Positions 1 to 8,914 of a stretch of DNA of 17,105 bases are shown piece after piece. A program made the translations under genes and the position numbers. This stretch comes from Poronia punctata (lineage: Eukaryota; Ascomycota; Sordariomycetes; Xylariales; Xylariaceae), in NCBI GenBank assembly GCA_022579005.1, contig MU401899.1:1-17105 (forward strand), written 5' to 3'. The notes beneath the pieces were generated by a model. It had not been told where the DNA came from and did no database searches. It was given only the letters and a program-made list of their open reading frames with translations. Numbering within the stretch: the first letter of the stretch is position 1; each line of letters starts with the position of its first letter.

Positions 1-262
1 TTATAAAAACTATAGCTATAAACTTTATTATAAAGCTTTTAAAAGTTAAATTAGCTAACTTACTTTAAAAACTAAAAAGCTATAAATACTTTAATACTTT
101 AATAATAATTACTTATATTATATTTAAATAGTTATTACTAATACTTAGCAATACAAAGTATACTGCTAAAAACTAAGCAGCTATATTTACTTAAATAATT
201 TTACTAACTAACTAAAGTGTTTTATTAAGCATTATTTTAAACTAAAACTAAAAGTTTACTTT

Positions 263-280
263 AGCCTTTTAAAAAAGGCT
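263..280. repeat. 8-bp inverted repeat
   Basis: The arms AGCCTTTT (263-270) and AAAAGGCT (273-280) are perfect complements with a 2-base spacer. In sequence this AT-rich, short palindromes are common; the GGC/GCC in the stem makes it slightly less trivial. No function is assigned. Confidence 0.35.
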
Positions 281-1386
281 ATAAAAAAGTTTTAGCACAA
301 AACTTTTAATATTAATAGCTTATTATTTATAAACAAACAAAGCTTTAAAATAAAAAAATTAAATAATTAAAATAGCAATACGTTACTTTTGCTTTAAGCA
401 CTTAAAAAGAAAATAAACTAAACTATTACTAATATTATAGTAAAACTTAAATAATAGCTACTTTAAAACTATTAAGGCCTTTGCTTATAAATTGCTATTT
501 AGATTTTAACTGCTTAAATTTAACAATATTATTACGTAGTTAAAAAAAATAATTTTAATAGCATTAAATTTAAATAAGTTAAATACTTTCTAAATCTACT
601 TTTAATAAAATATAAAACTAGCTATAAACTTTGCTACTATTTACGCTAAACAATATTATAATTAAAAGTATAAACTAATTAAATTTAGCAAAAAGAATAA
701 GGTTTATTTTTAACTTTATTATAAATATTACTTACTTAGTTAACTATTTTAAAAATACTTTTAATAACACGCTAGCTTTTAAAAGGTAAAAAGAAAAATT
801 AAAAAACTAGCTTATAAAATTAATTTATTAAAAACTTTTAAAATATATTTAGTTATATTTATAGCTTACTTATTTTTTAAATAAAAAAGTAAAAACTTGT
901 TTTATTAATTTATTTTAGTACTAAGTTTAATTTAAAATAATTAACTAAACTTAAAAAAAGCTAGTAAATTATTTAAAGTTAAAACTATTTTAAATTACTA
1001 ATTAAATTGCTTTAAAAAAAGTTTTTAATACTTAGTTAAATAAAAGGGTTATAGTTATAAAAATAACTAGTAGCGCTTTAAATAGCAACTACGCAGCGCT
1101 AAGCAATTAATTTAAAAGTATTAAAACTAGTTAAAAAGTTAGCTAAAAATAAGAAAAGTTATACTTAATAAAACTAACTATAAGCAGTAAAAAAAACTTT
1201 ATAAGGCAAAAAAAATAAAAAAAGTGCAAAAATAAACAAATTAGCACTTAAAATCGTTAAAGTTAACGTTGCTTTCTTTATATAGCTAGCACTTAATATA
1301 ACATATTATAAAAAAACCTATTATAAAAATAAAGTCTTATAGCTTTAAATTAAATAGCTAAATTAAATAAAAACTAGCGCACTAAA

Positions 1387-1414
1387 GTTAATTAGTTAGT
1401 AATAACTAATTAAC
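1387..1414. repeat. 12-bp perfect inverted repeat
   Basis: The arms GTTAATTAGTTA (1387-1398) and TAACTAATTAAC (1403-1414) are perfect reverse complements around a 4-base loop, GTAA. It borders the C-richer pocket that starts at about 1413. It could be a leftover from the end of an older mobile element, or chance in AT-rich DNA; I see no matching partner elsewhere in the window. Confidence 0.45.
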
Positions 1415-1500
1415 CTAACCTTGCTAGATTCCTTTCTTTTTATATAATTAATCTACAGAATTTACTACACTACCCTATAGTTCCCTTTACTAGCTAGTTT
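1413..1500. other. C-richer, less mutated pocket
   Basis: Here the plus strand keeps CC, TC and CA steps (for example CCTAACC, ATTCCTTTC, ACACTACCC, TTCCC) that are almost absent from the rest of the window, while G stays scarce. The C residues therefore sit on one strand. This may mark the edge of a repeat, where mutation was weaker, or the terminal part of an old LTR. No open frame or RNA gene is evident. Confidence 0.45.
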
Positions 1501-1560
1501 ATATAATTTTTTTTTTATTTTAAAAGTATTATTAAAATAGCATAGTAAACGTTTAAGCGC

Positions 1561-1565
1561 TTTAG
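1561..1565. repeat. Target-site duplication TTTAG, left copy
   Basis: TTTAG immediately precedes the left LTR of the outer element and is repeated exactly at 15263-15267 just after the right LTR. Five-base duplications are usual for Ty3/gypsy integrases. The match fixes the LTR start at 1566 and end at 15262. Confidence 0.8.
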
Positions 1566-1794
1566 TATAATAGGTTAATAGCAATAGTACACTTGTTAGT
1601 ATAGTTTAAATAAAGTTTATTTTTTAGCTAATAAGAAAAGAAGAAAAATGTAATAAGTTGTACGCGCACTGCTTATGCGCTTATATAGCTATTTAACTAC
1701 TTTATTTTAAGCTAAGCATTACTAAGCAATGCTTATAAGCTAAAGTAATAGCTAATATGTTAATATAATAACTTTAAGCTTTTAGCTTATAATA
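1566..1794 (-). repeat. Outer element left LTR (3' LTR)
   Basis: This 229-bp direct repeat matches 15037-15262 along its whole length. The roughly two dozen differences are C/T or G/A transitions, plus about 3 bp of length difference in an A-rich run near 1637-1650. It begins TATAATAGG and ends TTATAATA. An island with residual CpG (ACGCGC, TGCGC) lies at 1661-1680. The shared sequence GTTAATAGCAATA near its start also occurs near the start of the inner element's LTR. Confidence 0.85.
1713..1735. repeat. LTR palindrome, left copy
   Basis: This hairpin-forming sequence in the outer LTR has arms TAAGCATTAC and GCAATGCTTA around TAA. The right LTR copy (15181-15203) is a perfect 10-bp inverted repeat; this one carries a single G-to-A change in the left arm. 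It is followed directly by the 10-bp palindrome GCTTATAAGC (1731-1740). Confidence 0.6.
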
Positions 1795-1916
1795 TAAAGT
1801 TTATTTTTTTTAAAACGCCTGTTTTTTAGCATAAAAAGCAGTTAAGCTTAGTAGTATTTTTAAATAAAAAAGCAGTGTGCTTAGCAAAATTGTATAAATT
1901 AAAAAAGGGCCAGCTT

Positions 1917-1926
1917 GTAGGCCTAC
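1917..1926. repeat. 10-bp perfect palindrome GTAGGCCTAC
   Basis: GTAGGCCTAC is its own reverse complement and contains GGCC, a very rare step in this window. It lies in the outer element's 3' non-coding segment, 12 bp before the stem-loop at 1938-1969. Confidence 0.5.
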
Positions 1927-1937
1927 TATTTCTAATT

Positions 1938-1969
1938 ATAAAAGGGCTTTTGTTATTAAACCCTTTTAT
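1938..1969. repeat. 9-bp stem-loop in the outer element's 3' end
   Basis: Arms ATAAAAGGG (1938-1946) and CCCTTTTAT (1961-1969) pair perfectly around a 14-base loop. Three G:C pairs in the stem are notable where G+C is so low. It may be an RNA structure near the retrotransposon's 3' end or a remnant of the pre-mutation sequence. Confidence 0.5.
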
Positions 1970-2114
1970 GCTTGCTTTTTTTTTTTTTATAAAAACTGTA
2001 ATTTATAAGTAAGTATATTTTTTTTTATTAATTTTATATATATATTATAAGTAAAATAATATGTTTAGCTATATATTGTATTATATACGCATATAAACTA
2101 ATTTATATAAAGTA

Positions 2115-2118
2115 GTTA
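2115..2118. repeat. Target-site duplication GTTA, left copy (probable)
   Basis: GTTA precedes the inner element's left LTR and follows its right LTR (8911-8914). This boundary gives TA...TA ends (TG...CA after C-to-T change) and puts the polypurine tract directly against the right LTR. An alternative is a 5-bp ATAGT duplication (2118-2122 and 8908-8912) with the element at 2123-8907. Confidence 0.55.
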
Positions 2119-2364
2119 TAGTTATAGATTAGTTAATAGCAATATAGCTAATTAAGTAGCTTATAGCTATTACCTTTTTTAAACAGTAAATATAAAGGCT
2201 TATACTTATAAACAGCTACAGCTTTACTAATTAGTACATATATAGGTCTACACCTTTAATAAAAGCTTAAAGGCTTTTTTTTTTTTTTTTTTTACTTTAA
2301 AATTTTTAGCAATAAATTAAGTTACTTTTAAAAGCTTTGCTTTTTTTATAACTTAATTATAATA
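2119..2364 (+). repeat. Inner element 5' LTR
   Basis: This direct repeat aligns end to end with 8664-8910. About 22 differences are visible, all C/T or G/A, plus one base of length in the poly-T run. That run (T19 at 2275-2293) is broken by C residues in the right-hand copy, so part of it arose by C-to-T change. The downstream primer-binding site is too mutated for me to match to a tRNA. Confidence 0.87.
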
Positions 2365-5300
2365 ATTTTAAAGTTATTAATACTAGTTAAAAAATATAAT
2401 ATTTTAATTTAATAATTTAATTTAATTAAAATTAACTTAACTTAGTAGTATTATATTAGTAGCGCTACTAAAAACTAATATTTTAGCTATTAACTAGTTA
2501 TAGCTTAAAAAAACAAAAAACGTATAAAAATGCGCATAGCTATAAAGTAATAAGCTTTAGCTAAAATATTATACTAAAATAATAACTTTATAAATATTAT
2601 TTTTAAAATAAATAAAATTTTTTAAATAAAAGCTTGCTAATAATTTATTATACTTCTTTACTTATTTTTAAAAATAAAAAGTAAAACTTTAAATTATATT
2701 GCTAAAAAATTTAATAATAAAAATATTTTAAAAATTTTAATAAAATAAGCTTAAATATTTAACTAATATATAGCTAAAAATACTTTTAAAAAAACACGCT
2801 ATAAATAAATAATTAAAAAATTTTATTAAAAAACTTATAAGCTAGTAAAAGCTTTTGCTAAGCTATATATTAAAAAAACTAATAAACTTAGTTTTTTATT
2901 TATAGCGCTTATAAAAAATAAAAAAAAAGCTATTTTTAACTTTAATAGCACTATAAATATTAAAGCTTTTAATAACCTAATAAAATCTTACTTTAAAATA
3001 GTTTTTTAAAAATTAAAAATTTAAGCTTTAATATTAATAGTATACTAAGTATAAAAAAATACTATATATTGCTTGCTTACTATTAGCTAATAAACTATAA
3101 TAAACTTAGTATAATAAGCATATTATTTAGCTTATTTTAGCTTAAAAAAAACTATTAAGTTAAAAGCTAAAGTATAGCGTTTATAAAAGCAAAAAAAAAA
3201 CTAAATATATAGCTAAAATAAAGCTATACTTTTGCTAACTGCAAATTAAAATAAAATTATAAAATATATAACTTTAAAGCTAGCAAAAGCTTATAATAAA
3301 ATTAATTATTTAAAAAACTAAATAATTAACGCTAATTAATAAGTAGTAAACCTACTAGCTTATAATAAATTAATATTTTAAAATAATATTTTTTTGTTTA
3401 TTTTTTTTATAGAACTTTGCAAATTTATAAAAATTAAAATATTTATGTTTTATAATAATAAAAAAAAAAATAAGGTTATATTTAAAATATAGTTACGCTA
3501 TATATATAATTACTTTAAAGCTAATAAAAATTAGTTTATTAATAATTAAGCTAAACTAGCTAATATTAAAGCTTATTTAAAAAGCTTTATAGCAAAAAAC
3601 TTTTAACTATATTTATAAAATAATTATTTAAATATAATAAATATGCTTATTAAACTTTTAAACTACTTAAAAAGTAAATATAAAAACGTTAACTAAAAGC
3701 AAAATATTAAAACTAAATATTAAAAACTAAAAATAAAAAGTTTTGCTAACTATTAAACTTTTAAAAATAATTTTATATACTTAGCAAGCAAACAATAAAT
3801 TTTTTATACTAAATAAAAAAAAAAGTTTTATAATAAATTTATAAGTTGCTTATAATATAAAACTATATTTTAATACTTTAACAATACTATTAATTTTAAT
3901 ATATTTATTTAATATTATATATAAATAGTTTATATTTTTTAATAAAAAAATAAGCATAAAATAATATAAAAGCTTACTAATAACTTTTGCTTTAATATAA
4001 GTAAACTAACTTAACTTAATACTAAAAAAATAAATATAGTTATAAAAAGTTATACTAACAATGCTAAACTACGTAGTAGTAGCTAGCTTAATTAATAAGT
4101 TTTTTTAAAATAATAACTTAAGCTTTTAGCTAAAAAAATAAAAACTTTAATTATTAAAAGTTATTACTTTAATTATAAAAGTTAAAAATATACTTTTTAT
4201 AAGTATTTATAAAAAAAAAATAACTTTAACTAGTAAGCATATATTTAAGCTATTTTGCTAGCTTATAGCTTTAAAAATAATATTTTTTTTACTAAAAAAA
4301 AAAAAAAAAAAAAAAAACTTTAAAAAAATAACTTTAAAGCAAGTTAACTTTTACTTAAAAAAAGTATTGCTTAGCATTAACGTAAATAAAAAATTAAATA
4401 TAGTAAATAAGTATATAAAAAAAGATTTTTTTATATTTAGCTATATACTATTAAATAATAAATTTTTTTTATAAACTAACAATGTTTTAAGTAATATAAA
4501 AGCTAATATATATATAGCTATAAATATGTTTTTAGCAATAAAAATTAAAGCTAACCTTAATTTAACTATTATTATAAATTTTAATTACTATATAGTAATA
4601 AAATTTAATAGCAAAAGTTGCTAAAAAATATATAAAATATTTATAGTTATATTTTAAGTAAATTAATAAATGTTTAAAAAAGTTTTTTTAATAGTTTTAT
4701 ATATATAATATAATATAATATTAAGTAAATTATAATTTATTAAGCATAAAGTACTACTAAACTATAAAAACTACTAGCTACTATTTTTAAAAACTTTATT
4801 AGTAAAATTTAAATACTTATTAAATAAAAATACTTAAATATAAATATTTAAAAAAACATAAACTTTTAACTAATAATATAATATTAATTTTTATAAAAAA
4901 AACTTTTTGCTACTATACTTATTTTAACTTAATAAAAGTTAATTTTTAAAAAATAAAAAAAGCTTTAATAGTAAAAGAAAACCTACTTAAAAAAATATAA
5001 AAAATATAAAGTATTTTTAATAAATAGTTATTTAATATATAAAAACTATATTAAATAAAAGAAATAGTATATTTTAGTATAAAAAAAAACTAATAGTTAA
5101 GCTTTGCTTACTTATAGCTTTATTATTTTAGTATATAGTTTAAGTAAACTAATTAAAAAATAAAGTTAAAATAACTAGCATAAAGGAAATTAATATAGTT
5201 ATAAATAAAAAGCAAATTAAAGATTTTTTTAATAAAAAAAGCAAAAAATTAAAAAGGCAAGCTTTAAAAGTAATTTTTTTTAAATATTATAACTTACTAT

Positions 5301-5794
5301 GCACTTTTAGCAAAGTTAATTTAAATACTTTATTATTATATTAGCTAAAAGTAAACTATTAAATTAAATTTTTAAAAAAAAAATTATTAAAAAACTTTAA
5401 GTATAGCTTATTATATAAAATATTACTAAATAAATTAAAAGCAATTAAAAAATATTTAATAAACTAGTTATAAAAAAGCTTTATTAAACTTAACAATGCT
5501 TTATAAGCATTTTTAGTTTTATTTATATTAAAACTATATAAAAAACTACACTTTTATATTAACTATTAAAAATTAAATAACTTAATAAAAAAAGATTAAT
5601 ACTTATTATTGCTAATTAAAAAAACTTTATTATATATATTTAAAGCAAAAATATTTACTAAAATTAATATATAATAAGCGTTTTACTATATTTAAATAAT
5701 ACTAAAAATAAAAAATTTTATAACTTTTTAAACTTAATATAGTATATACTAGTATAAAGTATTATTATTTAGTTTTATAAATAAACTATTTATA
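2365..5794 (+). pseudogene. Inner element gag/protease/N-terminal RT region, unrecognisable
   Basis: By position this 3.4-kb stretch should hold the leader, Gag, protease and the first part of reverse transcriptase of the inner element. The plus strand is strongly A-rich, as expected for a retroelement coding strand, but stops occur every few codons. I could not identify a zinc knuckle, a protease DTG/DSG motif or a start codon. It includes an A24 run at 4294-4317. The assignment rests on the element boundaries and the downstream Pol remnants, not on motifs seen here. Confidence 0.5.
4294..4317 (+). repeat. Poly-A run of 24
   Basis: This is the longest homopolymer in the window, within the inner element's presumed gag region. 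It may be an A-rich tract extended by G-to-A changes; it does not coincide with an element end. Confidence 0.7.
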
Positions 5795-5890
5795 TTTTAA
5801 AAATATATTAATAATACTTTTTTTAATTACTTTAACTACTTTTATTACGCTTATATAAACAATATATTAATATATTTTATAATTTTAAAC
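5795..5890 (+). pseudogene. Inner element reverse transcriptase, catalytic box remnant
   Basis: Reading from 5795, the residues F-stop-KYINN followed by a Y/F/N-rich stretch and then YAYINNILIYF match the Ty3/gypsy segment FQ-x-YIND ... AYIDDILIYS. The catalytic YIDD box is at 5852-5863 and now reads YINN: both metal-binding Asp codons have become Asn by G-to-A change. The stop at 5798 fits CAA-to-TAA at the conserved Gln. The frame is shared with the RNase H and integrase remnants downstream. The enzyme would copy the element's RNA into cDNA in cytoplasmic particles; this copy is dead. Alternatives such as copia or a non-LTR RT are excluded by the flanking FQ-x-YIND motif and the domain order. 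Confidence 0.85.
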
Positions 5891-6286
5891 AAATACTAAA
5901 AATATATAAAAAAAGTTTTGCTATAATTATAAAAAGCTAAGTTATAAGCTAATTTAAAAAAATTAAAGTTTTATATTATAAAAACTAAGTTTTTAAAATA
6001 TATAGTTAGCGCTAAAAATATAAGCGTTAACTTAAATAAAATAAAAGTAGTTAAAAACTAAGCTACGCTTATAACTATAAAAAAAATATAATTTTTTTTA
6101 AAATTTTATAACTTTTATAAAAAGTTTATATATAATTATAGCTATAAAGCAAAGCTATTTATAATATTAACTTATAATAATACTTTTTTTATTTTAAGCA
6201 AAAAATATAAAAAAGCATTTTAAAAACTAAAAAAAACTTTAATAGCAGCTTTTTTATTATAATATTATAATTATAGCTTACTTATA

Positions 6287-6463
6287 AAAGTAAAAACTAA
6301 TATATTAAACAAAGTAGTAGCTAAAGTTTTAATATAGTTATATTTTAATAAAAAATAGTACTTAATAGCTTTTTTTTTAAAAATTATAAACAAAGCTAAA
6401 CTTAATTATAAAATTTATAATAAAAAAATGTTAGTAGTAGTTTTAGCTATAAAAAAGTAAAAA
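6287..6463 (+). pseudogene. Inner element RNase H remnant
   Basis: The best-preserved coding trace in the window. At 6296-6310 the residues TNILN fit the RNase H TDxSD motif, with Asp changed to Asn. Further on come IAFFLK (6365-6382) and LNYKIYNKKMLVVVLA (6401-6448), which fit the family pattern AFFSRK...LNYxIxDKEMLAVVxA. Changes are TCA to TTA (Ser to Leu), GAT to AAT, GAA to AAA, and a TAG at 6335 and TAA at 6458 at positions that usually carry Gln and Trp. The domain degrades the RNA strand during reverse transcription. It lies 3' of RT and 5' of integrase in the same frame, as in Ty3/gypsy Pol. Confidence 0.88.
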
Positions 6464-7393
6464 GCTAAACTTATTAGCTACTAATATAATAAACTATTTT
6501 TAATTATTATTAACTATAAAGCATTAAAATATTTTAATATAAAATAGCACTTTAACTTATAATAAGCAAAATAGTTTACTTTTTTAATAAAATATAACTT
6601 TATAATTATATATTACTTAAAAAAAAAACATAGTAGCAAACGTGCTATTTAAAAAATAAGAAAATATAATATTTTAAAAAGCTAAAAAAAATTTATATAA
6701 ACATACTATTTTTTTTTAACTAATTATAAGCAAATTTATATTAATATAAATAAAAAATATAATTAAAATCTTATTTTTTAAACTTTAAAAAAAGTAAAAG
6801 CTTTAAAAAAACTTTAACTTATAAACAAAATCTTATAAAAAAATTAAAAAAACTTAAGTATATAAATTTATAAATAAAAAATAAAAACTAAAATTAAAAA
6901 CTTAAATAATAAAATAAATATAAATAATTTATAAAAACTAAAAAATAGCTTAACTATATATAAAAAAAAGCTAATAGTGCTAAATACTTTTTTTTTATAA
7001 ACAAAATTAATAAAAAAAGCATACAAAAAAATATTAATAGTATATTTAAGCAAAAAAAAAATATATTGCTTAGTTATAAAAAAATATTAATAGCTTTAAC
7101 TAAAAAATAATTATAATAAATATATAGCAAATTACTTATAATATTACTTAGCTAAAGTTTTTAAAAACAAAACGCTAAGTAAACTAACACTATTACTAAT
7201 TTTAAATTATATTTAAAAATATATTATAATAAACTTTAAATAAATACTAAAAAATAAATATAAATTTAATAACATAATAGTTATAGTAAATAAACTAAAA
7301 AAAAAGTTATAAACTATTTTTTGCACTATAAAAATTATAATATAATAAGTAGCTTAACTATATTATAAAAAACTATTTAAAATATTTAAATTA

Positions 7394-7546
7394 CTAGTTA
7401 TAATTATTTTAAATTATAAACTTTAATTTATTTTTATTTTTATAAATAAAGTTATTAAAATTTTAAGCATTATATAAACTTTAGCTTTATTAAAGTATTA
7501 TAAAATAATAAAACAAGCTAAAATAATAAATAAGTACTTAAAATAA
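7394..7546 (+). pseudogene. Inner element integrase core remnant
   Basis: In the RT/RNase H frame, 7409-7429 reads LNYKL-stop-F, the expected decay product of the integrase SDRGxQF motif: TCA to TTA, the catalytic GAT to AAT, GGA to AAA, CAA to TAA. Downstream, KYYKIIKQAKIINKYLK (7493-7543) fits the conserved YHxxTDGQAERINxYLEQ block that follows in Ty3/gypsy integrases. The spacing between the two blocks (33 codons) is normal for the family. The N-terminal HHCC zinc finger should lie near 6850-7100 but I could not make it out. Integrase would insert the cDNA and create the target duplication; this copy has lost its catalytic Asp. Confidence 0.8.
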
Positions 7547-8239
7547 AAGCTATGCTTATATATTAACTACTACTAAAATAATTAGTTAAAAAAAATACTT
7601 ATTATAAACTATATATAAGCTATAATACTATATAAGTTAATAAAGTTATTGCTATATAAAGTAAAAATAAGTTTTATAATACTACTATAATTTAACTAAA
7701 AAAATAAAATAGTAAGCAATAAAATAAAAAATCTTTTATAAAAAAAATAAAAATTATATACTAAAGCATAGTATTAAATTTAAACTATTATAAAGCACGT
7801 TAATATAGCTAAAAAAAACTTATAATATACTTAAAAGTAAATAATTAAATAAATAAACTAAAGCTATAAAAAGCTTAACTTTAATATAAAAAAATTTATT
7901 TTTATACTAAAAAAATAATAAGCATAGTAAACTAACTAACTATTTAATAAGCTAAATTATTTTATAATATAATAAAAATTTTATATTTTATTTTATAATA
8001 AAAATACTTATATATTTAAAGTATTGCTTACTTAGTAAATAACTAATAAATACTATGCTAACTAATTATAAAAATACTTAAATAACTTTTTATTAAAATA
8101 AAAATTAAAAAACTTTAAAAGTAAAATAATTATACTATTAAGCAAAAAAAAGTTTATAATAAAAAAAATATATATATTAAAGCTTTATTATAAAAAATTT
8201 TAATATAAAGTAAATTAAAAAAAATAAAATATAAATAAT

Positions 8240-8404
8240 AAGTAGTATTTTATAAAAAACTTTAAAAATAGTACAAAATTACTAAAGAAATTTTATAAAC
8301 AATACTTAAACATAGCTAGCTTATTACTATACTTTATTAAATAGCTTAAAACAGCAGCTTATAATAAGTTTAATAAATTATATATTAATAATAATAAAGC
8401 TATA
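8240..8404 (+). pseudogene. Inner element integrase C-terminal, chromodomain-like tail
   Basis: Still in the Pol frame, 8240-8404 reads K-stop-YF, then NFKNSTKLLKKFYKQYLN (8261-8314), FIK-stop-LK and a final IDD/NKA-like end (INNNKAI). The pattern W-Y...NFKNSPxxLxxFH...WLK is what I recall for the segment at the end of the chromodomain and just after it in fungal Ty3/gypsy integrases. A VVFY-like strand just upstream (about 8242-8253) reads in another frame. Chromodomain tails direct integration to histone-marked chromatin. This is pattern memory, not a search, so the chromovirus label is provisional. Confidence 0.6.
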
Positions 8405-8655
8405 TAACTTATATTAAAAGTATAAAAAATATAAAAAAAAAACGTATAAAAAAACTATTTTATATAAACAAACTACTATAATTAGTTATAAAAAAACTAG
8501 CACTATAGCATAATAGTATAAAGGCTTAAACTATTATAATAATAGTAAATATTTAAAATAATCTTTTTTTAGCTAAAAAGTAACTAATTAAAAAAAACTT
8601 AAAAAATACTAGTTTAAACTTAAACTATGCTTTAAAACAAATTAAATTTTTTTTT

Positions 8656-8663
8656 AAAAAAAG
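8656..8663 (+). other. Inner element polypurine tract
   Basis: AAAAAAAG directly abuts the 3' LTR start at 8664, the position and form expected for the primer of plus-strand DNA synthesis. It supports plus orientation and the 8664 LTR boundary. Chance is possible, since A runs are common here. Confidence 0.55.
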
Positions 8664-8910
8664 TAATTATAAATTAGTTAATAGCAATATAGCTAATTAA
8701 GTAGCTTATAGCTATTACTTTTTTTAAATAATAAATATAAAAGCTTGTACTTATAAACAGCTATAGCTTTACTAGTTAGTGCACATATAGGTCTATACCT
8801 TTAACAAGAGCTTAAAAGCTTTTTCTTTTTTTTCTTTTTACTTTAAGATTTTTAGCAATAAATTAAGTTACCTTTAAAAGCCTTGCTTTCTTTATAACCT
8901 AATTATAATA
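8664..8910 (+). repeat. Inner element 3' LTR
   Basis: The right-hand partner of 2119-2364. It is the less mutated copy over its second half, keeping C residues in the T-rich run (8824-8840) and in AAAAGCCTTGCTTTC and AACCTAAT near the end, where the left copy has T. All differences between the copies are transitions. Confidence 0.87.
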
Positions 8911-8914
8911 GTTA
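8911..8914. repeat. Target-site duplication GTTA, right copy (probable)
   Basis: GTTA follows the inner element's 3' LTR and matches 2115-2118. After this point the sequence returns to the outer element. Confidence 0.55.

Larger units (their letters stand above)
1..1560. other. AT-rich degenerate flank, no gene recognised
   Basis: The stretch up to the outer element's target duplication has no open frame of useful length and is interrupted by stops in every frame I followed. Most surviving C sits in ACT or GCT and most surviving G in AGT or AGC, the same residue pattern as in the mutated retrotransposons, so this is probably an older mutated repeat into which the outer element jumped. I found no second copy of it in the window and no recognisable protein motif. 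It contains two small inverted repeats and a C-richer pocket, listed separately. Confidence 0.6.
1795..2114 (-). other. Outer element internal 3' segment, left of the insertion
   Basis: About 320 bp lie between the outer left LTR and the inner element. With the outer element on the minus strand, this is its 3' non-coding end just before the 3' LTR. A T8 run at 1804-1811 reads as A8 on the element's own strand and lies 9 bp from the LTR; it may be the remains of a polypurine tract, but the fit is poor. A G+C-richer stretch at 1900-1975 holds two palindromes. No coding remnant is recognised. Confidence 0.55.
2119..8910 (+). mobile_element. Inner Ty3/gypsy LTR retrotransposon, RIP-degraded
   Basis: A 6.8-kb element bounded by ~246-bp direct repeats sits inside the outer retrotransposon. 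Pol remnants on the plus strand appear in the order reverse transcriptase, RNase H, integrase core, chromodomain-like tail. That order and the motif details identify Ty3/gypsy (Metaviridae), probably a chromovirus-type fungal lineage. All four remnants share one reading frame (codon starts with remainder 2 on division by 3), so decay has been by substitution, with no net frameshift over about 2.6 kb. Key residues are lost and stops abound, so it cannot encode active protein. The A-rich plus strand also agrees with plus orientation. It must have inserted after the outer element, whose sequence it interrupts. Confidence 0.9.

Noticed and set aside
1240..1320. Possible extra LTR end (TTGCTTTCTTTATATAG resembles the inner LTR's TTGCTTTCTTTATAAC)
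   Set aside because: The similarity stops after about 15 bases and the upstream sequence does not align with the LTR, so it is not a third copy.
1938..1969. Rho-independent terminator
   Set aside because: The stem is followed by a T-rich run, but the context is a fungal retrotransposon, where this terminator type does not apply.
2362..2390. Primer-binding site for a tRNA after the inner 5' LTR
   Set aside because: The sequence cannot be matched to a tRNA 3' end after C-to-T loss; any match would be guesswork.
6868..7053. Open frame of 61 codons on the minus strand
   Set aside because: It is antisense to the inner element's integrase region, is almost entirely F, L, I, K and Y, and is what AT-rich sequence yields by chance when TAA is avoided on one strand. 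There is no ribosome or family signal.
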